From Anodontia alba (taxonomy: Eukaryota > Mollusca > Bivalvia > Lucinida > Lucinidae): 64,000 nt of DNA. The stretch covers positions 10,692,610 to 10,756,609 of the forward strand of contig OZ024828.1 of assembly GCA_964016985.1 (NCBI GenBank), written 5' to 3'. Shown in pieces: positions 12,436 through 23,651 of the stretch (within the stretch, counting starts at the first letter, position 1; each line of letters opens with the position of its first letter). The notes under the pieces were generated by a model. It saw nothing but the letters and a program-made list of their open reading frames with translations. It was not told where the DNA came from and made no database searches. The position numbers and the translations under genes were made by a program.

Positions 12436-14309
12436 GCAGTCACTGGGGACTGGTGCCAGTCTAATTTGCTTAATTGAAGTTGATTTTGTATTTTTGAGAT
12501 GTTTTTTCCACTATATTGGAGACTGGAATATTAGAACCAACCTTTGCTTAGATGAAGTTGATTTTGAGATGTCTTTTTCATACTACAAGAGGCTGGAGCC
12601 AGTCTAACTTTTGCTTACTTAAAGTTGATTTTGAGATGTCTTTTTCACACTCCATAATTAAAATTAGTTTTGAGATGTCTTTTTCATATCACCGGAGGCT
12701 GGAGCTAGTCTAACTTTTGATTAATTCGAATTGGTTTTGAGATGTCTTTTCCACACAACCGGAGGCTGGAACTAGTCTAACTTCTGCTTAATTGAAATTG
12801 ATTTTGAGATGTCTTTTCAACACATCACGAAAACACGCCTATATAATTTTGACCCCCTTAAACCCCACTTTTATATAGTAAAACTGGGGTTTACAGGGGT
12901 ATACATTATCGGTGAGGCGGTTCTAACGAGTACCCACAATCCATGTTTTGAGCAGAAATATGAAAAATATCAGAGTTTTTCATCTGAAAATTTTCAGTTT
13001 TTGGAGGTGAAATTTTTTATATATTTGAATAGGCGTGTTTTCGTAATGAGTCCTGGAGATTGGAACTAGTCTAACTTTTTCTTAATTGAAGTTCACTTTT
13101 CCCACACTACTGTAGGCTGGAGCCAGTCTTACCTTTGCTAAACTGAAACTGATTTTGAGATGTCTTTTCCCACACTACTGTAGGCTGGAACCACTCTTAC
13201 CTTTGCTTAACTGAAATTGATTTTGAGATGTCTTTTTTCACACTACTGTAGGCTGGAACCAGTCTTACCTTTGCTTAACTGAAATTGATTATGAGATGTC
13301 TTTTCCCACACTACTGTGGGCTGGAGCCAGTCTTACCTTTGCTAAACTGAAACTGATTTTGAGATGTCTTTTCCCACACTACTGTAGGCTGGAACCAGTC
13401 TTACCTTTGCTAAACTGAAACTGATTTTGAGATGTCTTTTCCCACACTACTGTAGGCTGGAACCAGTCTTACCTTTGCTTAACTGAAATTGATTTTGAGA
13501 TGTCTTTTTTCACACTACTGTAGGCTGGAACCAGTCTTACCTTTGCTTAACTGAAATTGATTTTGAGATGTCTTTTTTCACACTACTGTAGGCTGGAACC
13601 AGTCTTACCTTTGCTTAACTGAAATTGATTTTGAGATGTCTTTTTTCACACTACTGTAGGCTGGAGCCAGTCTAACCTTTGCTTAACTGAAATTGATTTT
13701 GAGATGTCTTTTTAATAGTCCTGGAGGTTGGAACTAGTCTAACTTTTTCTTAATTGAAGTTAACTTTTCCCACACTACTGTAGGCTGGAGCCAGTCTTAC
13801 CTTTGCTAAACTGAAACTGATTTTGAGATGTCTTTTTTCACACTACTGTAGGCTGGAACCAGTCTTACCTTTGCTTAACTGAAATTGATTTTGAGATGTC
13901 TTTTTTCACACTACTGTAGGCTGGAGCCAGTCTAACCTTTGCTTAACTGAAATTGATTTTGAGATGTCTTTTTAATAGTCCTGGAGATTGGAACTAGTCT
14001 AACTTTTTCTTAATTGAAGTTAACTTTTCCCACACTACTGTAGGCTGGAGCCAGTCTTACCTTTGCTAAACTGAAACTGATTTTGAGATGTCTTTTTTCA
14101 CACTACTGTAGGCTGGAGCCAGTCTTACCTTTGCTAAACTGAAACTGATTTTGAGATGTCTTTTTTCACACTACTGTAGGCTGGAACCAGTCTTACCTTT
14201 GCTTAACTGAAATTGATTTTGAGATGTCTTTTTTCACACTACTGTAGGCTGGAGCCAGTCTAACCTTTGCTTAACTGAAATTGATTTTGAGATGTCTTTT
14301 CCACACTGT
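12436..14309. repeat. 68-bp satellite array
   Basis: The monomer is about 68 bp, with landmarks CACACTACTGTAGGCTGGA, CCAGTCTTACCTTTGCTTAA and GATTTTGAGATGTCTTTT. The first about 400 bp (12436-12822) is diverged and of irregular period. From 13090 on the copies are near identical. A MITE sits inside at 12823-13048. A larger cassette (TAATAGTCCTGGAGGTTGGAAC followed by several monomers) recurs near 13713 and 13974, suggesting higher-order duplication. Confidence 0.95.
12823..13048 (+). mobile_element. Palindromic MITE (CACGAAAACA family), copy 1
   Basis: Ends are CATCACGAAAACACGCCTAT and its complement ending CGTGTTTTCGTAATG. This copy has lost the left half of the central palindrome and keeps only GAGGCGGTTCTAACGAG. 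It is inserted in a satellite monomer. + orientation here means that the TATATAATTTTGAC side comes first. Confidence 0.95.
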
Positions 14310-14393
14310 AGATATAGGCCTACTTTTCAATGATCTGGAAGGCTCATAAGTTATATACCCAAAGCATTCGGAACTTTGGGTTGATAGGCCTGA

Positions 14394-14460
14394 GCAAACA
14401 GTGTATATCCAGATCATACATCGCAGAAACCGGCGTCTGATCTGAGTCTACACCATTTGC
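14394..14460. repeat. Degenerate GCAAACAGTGTAGACC hairpin
   Basis: GAGCAAACAGTGTATATCCA pairs imperfectly with the right arm CTGATCTGAGTCTACACCA. Confidence 0.6.
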
Positions 14461-14572
14461 CACTCACCCAGCAGAATTTTAGACATCAACAGGTCGCGAA
14501 ACGGACCTGACAAAATCAATACATGGAGTGGCTGAGTATATGTTTTGTTTAATTGTTCATTATTTATAATAT

Positions 14573-14882
14573 AGTAGACTCTCGTTATCTCGACTTCGCT
14601 TAATAATAACCGCTTATCTCGAAGTGAAAATCTGGACCCTGTTTTAACACAGAAATCTAAAAAAGTAATACAATAATGTGGAAAAGAGGAGAAATTGCTC
14701 ATAAGGAGCAATTTCTTCTCTTTCTCACAATATTTTCAATATATCGCTAACTTCCGGAGTTAATTTACATATTCATTTATGAAATGTGGTTGTTCAACTA
14801 TAAATCTGATTTGTCGAGGTACGGATATCTCGAAGTATTTCGGAGAGTGCCCTGGCCTTCGAGGTAATGAGAGTCGAATGTA
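14573..14882 (+). mobile_element. TA-flanked MITE (CTCGTTATCTCGA family), copy 1
   Basis: The left end contains GACTCTCGTTATCTCGACTT and the right end its diverged complement (GAGGTAATGAGAGTCGAA). The middle carries a perfect hairpin AGGAGAAATTGCTC/GAGCAATTTCTTCTC. End sequence and TA target resemble pogo/Tigger-type DNA transposons (inference). Other copies are at 43865, 56494 and 60495. Confidence 0.85.
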
Positions 14883-15014
14883 ATTTGATATTCATTGTCA
14901 AGTTAAATAAAGAAGGGTCTTCATGAAATTATGGGTGCCAAAAAGGGCCAGTTAAGCCTGCGCATGCGCAAAGCCTGATGAAGGCATTTATTGTCCGCTT
15001 ACAGAATCACAGGA

Positions 15015-15292
15015 CATTACGAAAACCCGCCTATTCAAATATAGTGACAAATTTACAACCAAAAACGGGAAATGTTCAGATAAAAAATTCTGATATTTTT
15101 CATATTCCTGCTTTAAACATAGATTGTGGGTACTCGTTAGAACCGCCTCGGCGAGGTGGTTCTAACGAGTACCCACAATCTATGTTTTTGGGCAGAAATA
15201 AGAAAAATAATGAATACCCCTGTAAACCCCAGTTTTACTATATAAAGTGGGGTTTAAGGGGGTGAAAATTATATAGGCGTGTTTTCGTGATG
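15015..15292 (-). mobile_element. Palindromic MITE (CACGAAAACA family), copy 2
   Basis: Starts CATTACGAAAACCCGCCTAT and ends GGCGTGTTTTCGTGATG. The central palindrome around AGAACCGCCTCGGCGAGG is complete. It lies about 150 bp upstream of the first tetraspanin coding exon's 5' splice acceptor. Confidence 0.95.
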
Positions 15293-15460
15293 TACATTGA
15301 ATATATGGACGAACAGAGAGAGGCCTGATCAGGCTGCGTGGATCTGAAGGTTGATCTTGGACAGCTTTTTATACAAGGCATAAGAGCCATTTACTTGTTG
15401 TGTGCATCATTTGTATTCAGTTCGTTTCATGTGTCTCTTTCAGGACCATAGATTGCCAAG

Positions 15461-15526
15461 ATGGCGGTTAAAGGATGTGGCAGTGTTATCAAGTACTCTA
15501 TGTTTTTGTTCAACGCTCTGATTTTG
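15461..15526 (+). CDS. Tetraspanin coding exon 1 (residues 1-22)
   Basis: Begins with ATG in the context CCAAGATGG and encodes MAVKGCGSVIKYSMFLFNAL and two more residues. This is a short basic cytoplasmic N-terminus with an early cysteine, likely a palmitoylation site by family analogy, followed by the start of TM1. The donor is GTATGT at 15527. An acceptor TGTGTCTCTTTCAG ends at 15443, so the exon has 17 nt of 5' UTR. The start is chosen because it is the first ATG after the acceptor and fits the family length. Confidence 0.93.
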
Positions 15527-15582
15527 GTATGTTTATTGGTCATGTATCCGGGAATAAGATGAGCCTTCGTATGTATGTTCGC

Positions 15583-15861
15583 CATCACGAAAACATACCT
15601 ATATAAATTTGACCCCCATAAACCCCACTTTTATATAGTAAAACTGGGGTTTACAGGGGTATACATTATTTTTCTTATTTCTGCTCAAAAACATAGATTA
15701 TGGGTACTCGTTAGAACCGCCTCGCCGAGGCGGTTCTAACGAGTCCCCACAATCTATGTTTTGAGCAGAAATATGAAAAATATCAGAGGTTTTTATCTGA
15801 AAACTTTCAGTTTTTGGAGGTGAAATTTTCAATATATTTGAATAGGCTTGTTTTCGTAATG
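15583..15861 (+). mobile_element. Palindromic MITE (CACGAAAACA family), copy 3
   Basis: Starts CATCACGAAAACATACCTAT and ends TTGTTTTCGTAATG with a full central palindrome. It lies in tetraspanin intron 1, about 56 bp after the exon-1 donor. Confidence 0.95.
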
Positions 15862-15889
15862 TTTGCTGCATTGTGTGCATGTGTGTGCG

Positions 15890-15893
<4 letters not shown>

Positions 15894-15940
<47 letters not shown>
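15894..15940. repeat. (GA)n microsatellite
   Basis: About 47 bp of uninterrupted AG repeats directly downstream of the MITE. Confidence 0.95.
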
Positions 15941-15942
<2 letters not shown>

Positions 15943-16508
15943 CCGACATGTAGAAGAGTTCATTCTTTCCTTTTAGATGAAATCCCTTTTCAGATGGTGA
16001 GCTGGAAAGCAAGCAGGAAGTCACAAAAGCTATCTCCCTTGCAAAGAATGGCAGCAAAAGTACACAATGTATCGAAGCCCCTTAAGAGATGTTCTATAAA
16101 ATCATACTAAGCGTGCAAATTATTCAAGCAGACTATTCCATTAGTTTTTATTTGTATCCGGGGAGTCTGGTGAAGGACTCTGTATTGTGTCTGTCTTAAG
16201 GGGGCTGGATAAACATGACAGCTTATCAGACATGTCTTACAAGAAGACAACTTTTGTTACTTCCTGTATGCTCTCCTGCACACAAATTCCCTTCTGAAAA
16301 GAGGTCTACTCTAAAAGGAAAGAATTTGCACAATAAATCACACAATATTTTTTTTTTATTTTTATTTTTGCATATGGAAAGGTACTCACGATTTACTACT
16401 TCCTAGCTGGCACAAATTCTGTATCCAAAGCAATCTACACGGTATCACGTTGTCGACTGTGTATACTCTCGTCATCAGAATTATTGAAAAGAAACCAGAA
16501 TAAAATTA
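15941..16508. repeat. Intron 1 filler with GGTCTACTCTAAAAGGAAA repeat fragment
   Basis: A fragment around 16240-16330 carries ACAACTTTTGTTACTTCCTG and GAGGTCTACTCTAAAAGGAA. Both recur near 33030-33430, 42600-42740 and 56140-56290, so this is a dispersed repeat. I see no gene. Confidence 0.55.
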
Positions 16509-16735
16509 AATGTGCCGCAATGTGAGACAACGTACCACGAAGACTCAAATCAGCCGGCGCACCCGTGCCGTCTGATCAGAGTCTTCGTTGTCCGCATGAA
16601 GAAACTTTGCATCCTTGGCTATCCAAAATGCGACCAGTGAAGATTCTGATCAGACTGCGCGAATGCGCAGTCTGATCTGAATCTTCGCTGGGCGCACATG
16701 TCTAAAGGTACGTTTTCTGACGTTGCGGCTCAAAT
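16509..16735. mobile_element. Two-hairpin MITE (ACGTACC family), copy 2
   Basis: The left end has GCCGCAATGTGAGACAACGT and the right end its diverged complement ending TTGCGGCTCAAAT. It carries two internal hairpins (GACTCAAATCAGCC and GATCAGACTGCGCGAATGCG). Confidence 0.85.
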
Positions 16736-17048
16736 AAAACACATGTCAATTAACTTTAGTGTTGAGAAAATGCATCTACACAACAAAACTCAATATTGGG
16801 ATTAGAGACAAAACTGTACATCAGTGAAAAATTCAATCAAAACCATGAAATCGATATGGTTTTCGCGTTTTTGACGTCATTATTTATCCCCATAAAATAC
16901 ATACGATTTGCAATAACTTTACATATCTGTTTGGTGTAACTGAAACATTGATGAAGTAACTATCTATAAAGCTTTAATGACAGCATGAAACCTGAATTCC
17001 ATTCCTCGTGGAGTGCTTTCTACTCCCGATTGTTTATGGAGATTGTAT

Positions 17049-17082
<34 letters not shown>

Positions 17083-17083
17083 C
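17049..17083. repeat. (CAA)n microsatellite
   Basis: About 12 CAA units, followed by a CGA/GAC-rich purine stretch. The Asn-run open frame here is not supported as coding. Confidence 0.9.
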
Positions 17084-17292
17084 GAAGACGATGACGACGA
17101 CAAGGAGGACAGCAGCTGCAACAACAACAACAACGGCAACAGCAAAAGTGTCCTCCAGAACATTTGCAGTATAATGAGAAATAATGGATTTTATTCTGGG
17201 AACGTTTTAAGTGTTACCATTTTTATTCTTATACGAAAACGAACACTGTTTCGAATCGAAATAATTTCAATTCCCTTTTTTTTCTCACACAG

Positions 17293-17493
17293 ATGGCAGG
17301 GTGTGCTCTTGTCGGGTTCGGTATATACACAAGGACGAATCAAAGCAGTGTGACGAAGTTCTCATCGATTCTCGGCAGCAGCCTGATACCGACTGTGACA
17401 TTAACTGTGATAATAACAGGCTCCATAATTATACTCCTGTCCTTTCTTGGATGTTGTGGTGCTATAAAAGAAGTTCGATGTATGTTGGTAACG
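17293..17493 (+). CDS. Tetraspanin coding exon 2 (residues 23-89)
   Basis: Encodes the rest of TM1 (MAGCALVGFGIYT), the small extracellular loop (about residues 36-53), TM2 (IPTVTLTVIITGSIIILLSF) and the short inner loop with FLGCCGAIKEVRCM. The Cys-Cys-Gly-Ala and Lys-Glu of that inner loop are hallmark tetraspanin residues. The acceptor TTCTCACACAG ends at 17292 and the donor is GTAAGT at 17494. The exon is 67 codons, phase 0 on both sides. Longer open frames overlapping it run into intron and are not real. Confidence 0.95.
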
Positions 17494-17604
17494 GTAAGTG
17501 TTCGTATTTTCAAGGAAAAAGGAATCTTGAGAACTCTTCAGCGGCAACTCCATTTTTTATTGCCTCCTGTCGGAAAAGCATTTACTCTACAAGGAAATAA
17601 TTTG

Positions 17605-17905
17605 TTCCCAAAGGGTTCTACTCTATAAGGAAAGGGGTCTACTCTATATCCAAAGGGGTCTACTCTATAAGGAAAGGGGACAACTGTACCTAAAGGGGTC
17701 TACTCTATAAGGAAAGGGGTCTACTCTATATCCAAAAAAGGGGTCTACTCTATAAGGAAAGGGGTCTATTCTAAAAGGAAAAGGGACTACTGTACCCAAA
17801 GCGGTCTACATTATAAGGAAAGGGGGCAACTGTATCCAAAAGGGTCTACTCTATAAGAAAAGGGGTCTACTCTATATCCATAGAGGTCTACTCTATAACC
17901 TTCCC
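17605..17905. repeat. Minisatellite of GGGGTCTACTCTATAAGGAAA units
   Basis: About ten imperfect copies of 20-35 bp alternate GGGGTCTACTCTATAAGGAA and CTACTCTATATCCAAA, beginning about 110 bp after the exon-2 donor. Confidence 0.9.
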
Positions 17906-18470
17906 TGTTCTTCTGTGCATTCAACGCTTATAATACAGAGTGGTATTGTTATGTAAATATAGACGGTTCTTATCAGACTTTGCAGGTGCGCAGGCTGATC
18001 TGAGCTTCTGAGTGTTCGTTTACAGCCAAAGGTCATTTTTCCCTAAGCGTGATAAGTTTTATCCAGATATGGTAATTCCCGGCTTTGCAATGGCAGCTGA
18101 CTTAGATGCTGTCAGAAAACATTTTTCTGTTATAACGTGTTTTCCCAGAGGGGATGAAAATTAGATTACTCTAGTTGCTGTGTGTCAAGTTAATGTTAGT
18201 TAGCTCCAGAACAATTTTCTTACATGGACTGTCATGGTGTGAGCAGAATTCCCAGTGGGAGGAAATTTCTTCCATAAAAAGAGCTTTACATGATAAATGT
18301 TTCATAACATTCGGAAATTTATTGGTTAACTTTGATTATTGAAATGGGTCGCCCAACTATCGTGTTTTACCCTAAATATTGGGACGCCTTAATTCCTTGG
18401 CATACTTCCTCTAAACGTTGATAAAGTCGTTTTACTACATGTCGATGTGTCAACTGATGGATGAGTGACA
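17906..18470. other. Intron 2 sequence, no gene
   Basis: Unassigned AT-rich sequence with one GATCTGAGCTTC-type MITE remnant near 17960-18040. Confidence 0.5.
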
Positions 18471-18542
18471 GACCGTGTAGTTCCTAATCAGACGCCGCAA
18501 AACGCGGCGTTTTATCTGACTGCTCTGTTTCCTCAGGCCTGT
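18471..18542. repeat. Hairpin of the AGACGCCGC family
   Basis: TAATCAGACGCCGCAAAACG is followed by the partly complementary GCGGCGTTTTATCTGA. Confidence 0.7.
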
Positions 18543-18647
18543 CTGTCCGAACATGTAGGGTAAATGTATTTTGTAATCCATCTAAAAAATATTTAAGCTT
18601 AGCACTCTGTAGACTGATTCATCAGATAACAAGTACGCGTCGTTATG

Positions 18648-18778
18648 TTTCTTACAGTTCACGGAAAATAAGACTTGACATTTTATTCAATTTTCCCCAT
18701 TTGGAAGCTATTTCAGTGAAATGTGAAGTCTTATTTTCTGTGAAAATTAAGAAGTCTATTTTAAATGCTGTCTGCTTT
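18648..18778. repeat. Degenerate foldback resembling the GCAGACGAC family
   Basis: Inverted match of ACGGAAAATAAGACTTGACA (18660) with GTGAAGTCTTATTTTCTGTG (18723). It looks like a diverged internal part of the TTAA-type foldbacks at 20.9, 23.7 and 41.8 kb. The following 18779-19348 holds no recognised gene and an A-run at 19323-19342. Confidence 0.55.
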
Positions 18779-19348
18779 CTATACACTCAGCACTCAGCAA
18801 GTTTAAATAGTTTTCGACTTCGGAACCTCTCTAATACGTTTCCGCTTGCACAAGTCCACGCAGTCTAATCAAGGCATTTTCTGTCCGCCGTCAGAAAATC
18901 TACTTCCCCAAGTCTAGTCTATACATTTGTATTTGTCCTGCCTTGTAATGGAAAATGTCTCTTTAAGAGAACAAAATATAGTAATAGTCCCTGCCATGCG
19001 TTACTATCAGAATGTTTATTTTAGTAAATCCGGACATGGGACTTGACTTTTTTTTCAATGAATAGATCTGGGCAAGTCTACAAAATTCATTATAAGGTCA
19101 TTTGATTTCTTAAAATGCGCTCTACTGTTAGAAAGTTATATTATTAATACAAGAAATTGAATTCAGATTAACTTGAAAATATTAGGGAACAAATGCTGAC
19201 GTTGAAAGAGGGTCCACTGTAAATCGATTTATAGCGAAGACTCTAATCGGGTAAAGTGGCTTCGCAACCTGTCCTTGATCGTCTTTGTCCTGAAGACGCC
19301 ATTTTATTTGAATGCATAGCGCAAAAAAAAAAAAAAAAAAAATTCTAT

Positions 19349-19614
19349 CATCATGAAAACATGCCTATATATTTATGTTGTAAAAGTACGGTGTATAGGG
19401 GTATAGATTATTGTTCTTATTTCTGCTCATAAACATAGATTGTGGGTACTCGTTAGAACCGCATCGCTGAGGCGAGTACTCGTTAGAACCGCACGAGTAC
19501 CCACACTCTATGTTTTGAGCAGAAATATGACAAATATCCGAATTTTTATCTGAAAATTTTCATTTTTTGATGGTAAAGTTTTCAGTATATTTGAATAGGC
19601 GTGTTTTCATAATG
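19349..19614 (+). mobile_element. Palindromic MITE (CACGAAAACA family), copy 4
   Basis: Diverged copy: starts CATCATGAAAACATGCCTAT and ends GTGTTTTCATAATG. The centre is rearranged, with GAGTACTCGTTAGAACCGCA repeated in direct orientation. Confidence 0.9.
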
Positions 19615-19691
19615 AAAAACAAACACATCCAGACGAAACAATTATTGTTCAATCATGCATTACTGACAGGAAATTATTTGGTATACACGAA

Positions 19692-19939
19692 AATCTACTT
19701 TAGCTCATTTATTCCGAGTGGACTCGTCTACCTAAACTCTTTAGACAGACCCATTTCTTATATAATGGGTGTCTGGTTATTTTATTTTTATTTGTAATCA
19801 TTTTTGTCGAAATTTCTGACTTATAGAAAACAGTGTAGACCCTGATCAGATGCCGCTGAACGCGTTCAGCGGTATCTGATCAGAGTCTACACTGTCTGCC
19901 AATGTCCCTTTTCTGGGACGCTAGGCATACATGGGTTAA
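19692..19939. mobile_element. TTAA-type MITE with AACAGTGTAGACCCTGATCA hairpin
   Basis: The right end is ATGGGTTAA and the left end a diverged TTTAGCTCATTTATTCCGAG. The hairpin 19827-19900 pairs ACAGTGTAGACCCTGATCAG with its complement. Confidence 0.75.
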
Positions 19940-20522
19940 GTCACATGTTAACGGCGAAAGCCCATATGAGCGAAAAAACCCAGACCGATCTATGCATTCG
20001 TACGGCATAGTCAGTGCTCTCACTGCACTTTTCGCTGTATAGTTGGAGATGTTTACTGCTGTGAAGTTAAAGATTGTCACTGCTTTGGAATCCTTTTAGG
20101 CTAAAACTTGAATATTAGCAAATTATATTGTATATATTTGTTTTTATTTTTCGAAAAAGATTCGCATGAAATGTCAATTCCTACTTTGTGGGAAAATAAG
20201 AAAAATGCCAGTCATTCGTTGTCTGATATTATTTCTTCACGAATGTTCGAAAGGCTAGGAGTTTCTTTTATTCTTATGCTATTAGAAGCTTATTTAAGGA
20301 TGGTGGAGGATAATGTGGGAGGGGGTTGGGGGGGAGGGGTAGTGAGGTGCGAGCGTGTTCGCGGGGCTTTACAATATAGTAAGAAAAAACAAAACAAAAC
20401 AGAAATAGTTTAATTAAAGAATAGAGGTACAAATGTATATGCTTTAAAGTCTTATTCCATCTGTTTGAGGTTAATATTTTGTAACACTAATTAGTGAATG
20501 TCACTGGAAAGTGCTAAAGGTC

Positions 20523-20830
20523 TTACGGCATTTTTGTGTCTGATATTTTAGCATTATCGGCCATGTCTGCAAGTGAAGGGTAATTTAGGAAGCCATTGTT
20601 GACGGCGTCTGATCTGTTTAACCCTAATGATGCAAAGAAAACCTGCATCTGAAAATGTCGTCTGCTTATGCCGTCTGCTGAATATTCTTGCAAACTTTTC
20701 AAACCCATTTTTGCATACAGGCAAACAGTGTGGACCCTGATCAGACTGCTCCTGGAGAAGCAGTCTGATCTGGGTCCACACTGTTTGCAAAAATGACTTT
20801 TAAAATCACAAGCAAATGACAAAGCAGACG
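20523..20830. repeat. Intron 2 MITE cluster with perfect hairpin
   Basis: The hairpin 20721-20788 pairs GCAAACAGTGTGGACCCTGA with its complement around GACTGCTCCTGGAGAAGCAG. Surrounding sequence carries GTCGTCTGC fragments. The open frames here come from the palindrome. Confidence 0.7.
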
Positions 20831-20878
20831 ACAATTGTTGTGGTTGGCAGTTAACGGTTTTAACATTTACAATTTGTA

Positions 20879-21031
20879 GCAGACGACATTCTTATTTTTT
20901 TTTTCAGAGACAATAAGTATTGAAATTTTATATGAGTTGTCTGCTTGGCAGACGATTCACATGAAATATCAAGACTTATTTTCTCTGAAAAAAAAAAAAA
21001 AAAAAAAAAAAAATCAAAATGTCGTCTGCTG
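20879..21031. mobile_element. GCAGACGAC foldback MITE, copy 1
   Basis: GCAGACGACATTCTTATTTT at the left is complementary to AAAATGTCGTCTGC at the right. Inner arms such as GACAATAAGTATTGA pair with TCAAGACTTATTTTCTC. An A-run lies in the right arm. Confidence 0.85.
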
Positions 21032-21092
21032 CAGTTGTGATTTGAGGAACATCTTTGTACATACCTCAGCCCTTAAAGTGCTCATCAGAATT

Positions 21093-21553
21093 ACAGCAGA
21101 CGACACTTTGAAATAATTTCCTTTATTTTTCAGAAAAAAATAAGGCTTGACATTTTATGTGAATCGTTTGCATTACCAGCTTAAGAATGTTTTCTACTAC
21201 GAGTTTGCTTGAATGGTTTAAATGAATTTCATGTTTCTCAACAAAAGACAGAGGTGTAGTTGTACGCAAAAAAAAAAAACAAAAAACAAACAAAAAAAAA
21301 AACAAAAAAAAAAAAAACAGATCTGTGGCATGAAGTTGGTAGAACGTTTGTTACTGCATGCAGATAAGACGAAATGTTTTCTTTTTGTTAACCCTTACAG
21401 CGCTATGCAAATTTAAAGCAGACGACCATCTTAATTGATTTTATTATTTTTCAGAGAAAATGAGGATTGGCATTTCATGCGAATCGTTTGTAAGGTCTTA
21501 TTTTCCCTGAAAAATAAAAAGAAATATTTCAAAGTGACATCTGCAGCAGTTGT
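21093..21553. mobile_element. GCAGACGAC foldback MITEs, copies 2 and 3 (partial)
   Basis: 21093-21180 is a left half (CAGCAGACGACACTTTGAAA). 21416-21553 is a more complete copy (GCAGACGACCATCTTAATTG to GTGACATCTGCAGC). An A-rich run at 21268-21317 lies between them. Confidence 0.7.
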
Positions 21554-21589
21554 GATTAGCGCTTTAGCAAATTAGGGTTAATCACAGTT

Positions 21590-21800
21590 TTAACCCTTCT
21601 CATGCTGAATAAATTAAGATGCCACGCCCACTTCTAAATTCCAGCCAATCAGATTACTTGATCCGGGTTTTTGATAGAAATTTGCATATTTAATGACAAA
21701 CAGTGCAGATCCAGATCAGTTGGCTTCCAGAAGCCAACTGATCTGGATCTACACTGTTTGCTATTACAGGGCATGACGTGTTCAACAAGAGAAGGGTTAA
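21590..21800. mobile_element. TTAA-flanked MITE with TTAACCCTTCTC ends
   Basis: Both ends read TTAACCCTTCTC in inverted orientation, and TTAA lies at both edges. It contains the hairpin CAAACAGTGCAGATCCAGAT...CTGGATCTACACTGTTTG. Partial relatives are at 52795-52870 and 61514-61693. Confidence 0.85.
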
Positions 21801-21837
21801 GTTTACATTCCAAAGAAAACACGTGGCTACATGTATC

Positions 21838-21945
21838 TGAGACTATTTACATAAAATGTCAAATCCTGTTTTCTGGGAAAATAAGAACATTATTTCAAAA
21901 TGTTGTCTGCTGAAAATTTTACCCTGAATGCTTAAGCGTTAATAC
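21838..21945. mobile_element. GCAGACGAC foldback MITE, right half
   Basis: Contains CATAAAATGTCAAATCCTGT and TTGTCTGCTGAAAATTTTAC and ends in CTTAAGCGTTAA. It ends about 25 bp before the exon-3 acceptor. Confidence 0.65.
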
Positions 21946-21970
21946 GAACTTTTCTATTTGTATCTTTCAG

Positions 21971-22045
21971 TTTTTCCTGTTGCTACTGTTATTGTTCGTG
22001 AGTTTTCTCGTCGGAGGAATCTTATTCTACGCATTTAGATATAAG
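21971..22045 (+). CDS. Tetraspanin coding exon 3 (residues 90-114)
   Basis: Encodes TM3 as FFLLLLLLFVSFLVGGILFY followed by AFRYK. It is exactly 75 nt, the conserved size of this tetraspanin exon. The acceptor TGTATCTTTCAG ends at 21970 and the donor is GTATTT at 22046. The donor differs from consensus after GTA, so it may be somewhat weak. Sequence across this donor recurs many times in the intron 3 minisatellite. Confidence 0.95.
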
Positions 22046-22077
22046 GTATTTACATAGCTTCAACAGGTATTAGCTTT

Positions 22078-23460
22078 TTAGCTCACCTCAGCCTAAGGCT
22101 ATTGTGATCACTTGCCGTCCGTCGTCGTCCGCCCGTCCTTCGTCCGCCCATACCTTTGAATGACGTCTCCTCTGAAACCCCTGGGCCAATTTTCTTCAAA
22201 CTACATGTGGAACCTTTTATTAAAGGGTGTTTAGAAATTTGTTCAAATGGTCATTGTCCATTAATCAAGATGGCCTCCATGCCCATATATGGTAAAAACA
22301 CTTAAAATCTTCTTCTCCAGAATCAAGAAAGCTTTTAAGCTGAATGTTGGTCGGCAAAGCATCGGAGACACGAGTTCTACCAAGTTTGTTAAAATGATAG
22401 TCGGAGGTTGACCTTTGACCATTTTACGGCAAGATCAAATTTACGCCCCCATACATTTGTATGGGGAAAATGTTGAAAAGTCATTTTCTCAAATTATATT
22501 AAAGACTAATGGCTGAAATTTGCAATGTATGATTAAAGTAGTAAAACATTTTAGTTACAATCAACATTTTGTCCCCTGGGGTTATCTTTCCTTGCCCTGG
22601 GCCATATACATGTATAAAATTGTGTAATTTTTAAATGTCTTCTTCTCTGAAACCGCTTGAGCAATTGTCACCAGATTTCACAGAGGGCCTTCTGTCGAAA
22701 GGACATTAACAATTTGTTTGAATGGTTCCGCATCATTTAACAAGATCGCCGCCATGCCCATATACTCGTATGGTAAAAATGCTTAAAATTCTTCTTCTCC
22801 AGAACCAAGAAAGCTTTGAGGCTGAATCTTGGTTTATAGCATTTGGGACTCAAGATCTACCAAGTTTATCCAAATGATGGTCGTAGGTTGACCTTTGACC
22901 TTTTTACGGCAAGGTCAAATGTGCGATCTCATACATTTGTATCGGAAAAATGTTGAAAAATCATAGGGCTGAAACTTACAATGTATAATTAATGAAGTAA
23001 AACTGTTTAGCTACTGTCAAAACTTTGGTGGTTATCTGCCCTTGCCCCTGGGTTATATACATGCATAAATCATGAAATCTTTAAACATCTTCTCTGAAAC
23101 CTCTTGAGCAATTTTTCACCAGATTTCATATGAGGTATTCTATCGAAAGGATGTTGACAATTAGGTCGAATGATTCTGCGCCACTGAACAAGATGGCCGC
23201 CATGCCCATATATGGTAAAACACTTCTTCTCCAGACTTAAGAAAACTTTGAGACTGAATTTTGGTGTACAGTATCGGGAAATCAAAGTCTACTAAGTTTG
23301 TTCAAATGATGATACTAGGGTGACATTTGACCTTTTTACGGTATGGTTAAATTTGTGTCCTAGTTGATGTAGCAATACTAGAAGAAGTTGCATGGCATTT
23401 GCAGATCTGCAATAGCTGTTTTTATCAGGTAAGCGGATCGTGGCCCATGGGCCTCTTGTT
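22078..23460 (+). mobile_element. TAGCTCACC element with tandem-repeat core, copy 1
   Basis: Starts TTTTTAGCTCACCTCAGCCT and ends near GGTAAGCGGATCGTGGCCCA and GGGCCTCTTGTT. Between them are three to four diverged units of about 300 bp with ACCTTTGACCATTTTACGGC, AAGATGGCCTCCATGCCCAT and CTTCTTCTCCAGAA. The terminal hairpin-like GGCCCATGGGCC and unique ends around a repeated core recall Helitron-like non-autonomous elements, but that is inference. Related copies start at 30574 and 54170. Confidence 0.75.
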
Positions 23461-23651
23461 CAAGAAGCTAGCGGGTCATTTAGCTTCTGCAATAGCATGT
23501 ACGCTTGTGCCGCAAATGATGGCATATGTATCAAGATTCATTGACTTACCTAAATCACTTCGATTATTTTTTCCGAGTTTTGCTTCACTCCGAGTTGTCA
23601 AATTTACCTGATGTGTACACAAATAATAGGTGCCACGGTCTTTGTTGACAC

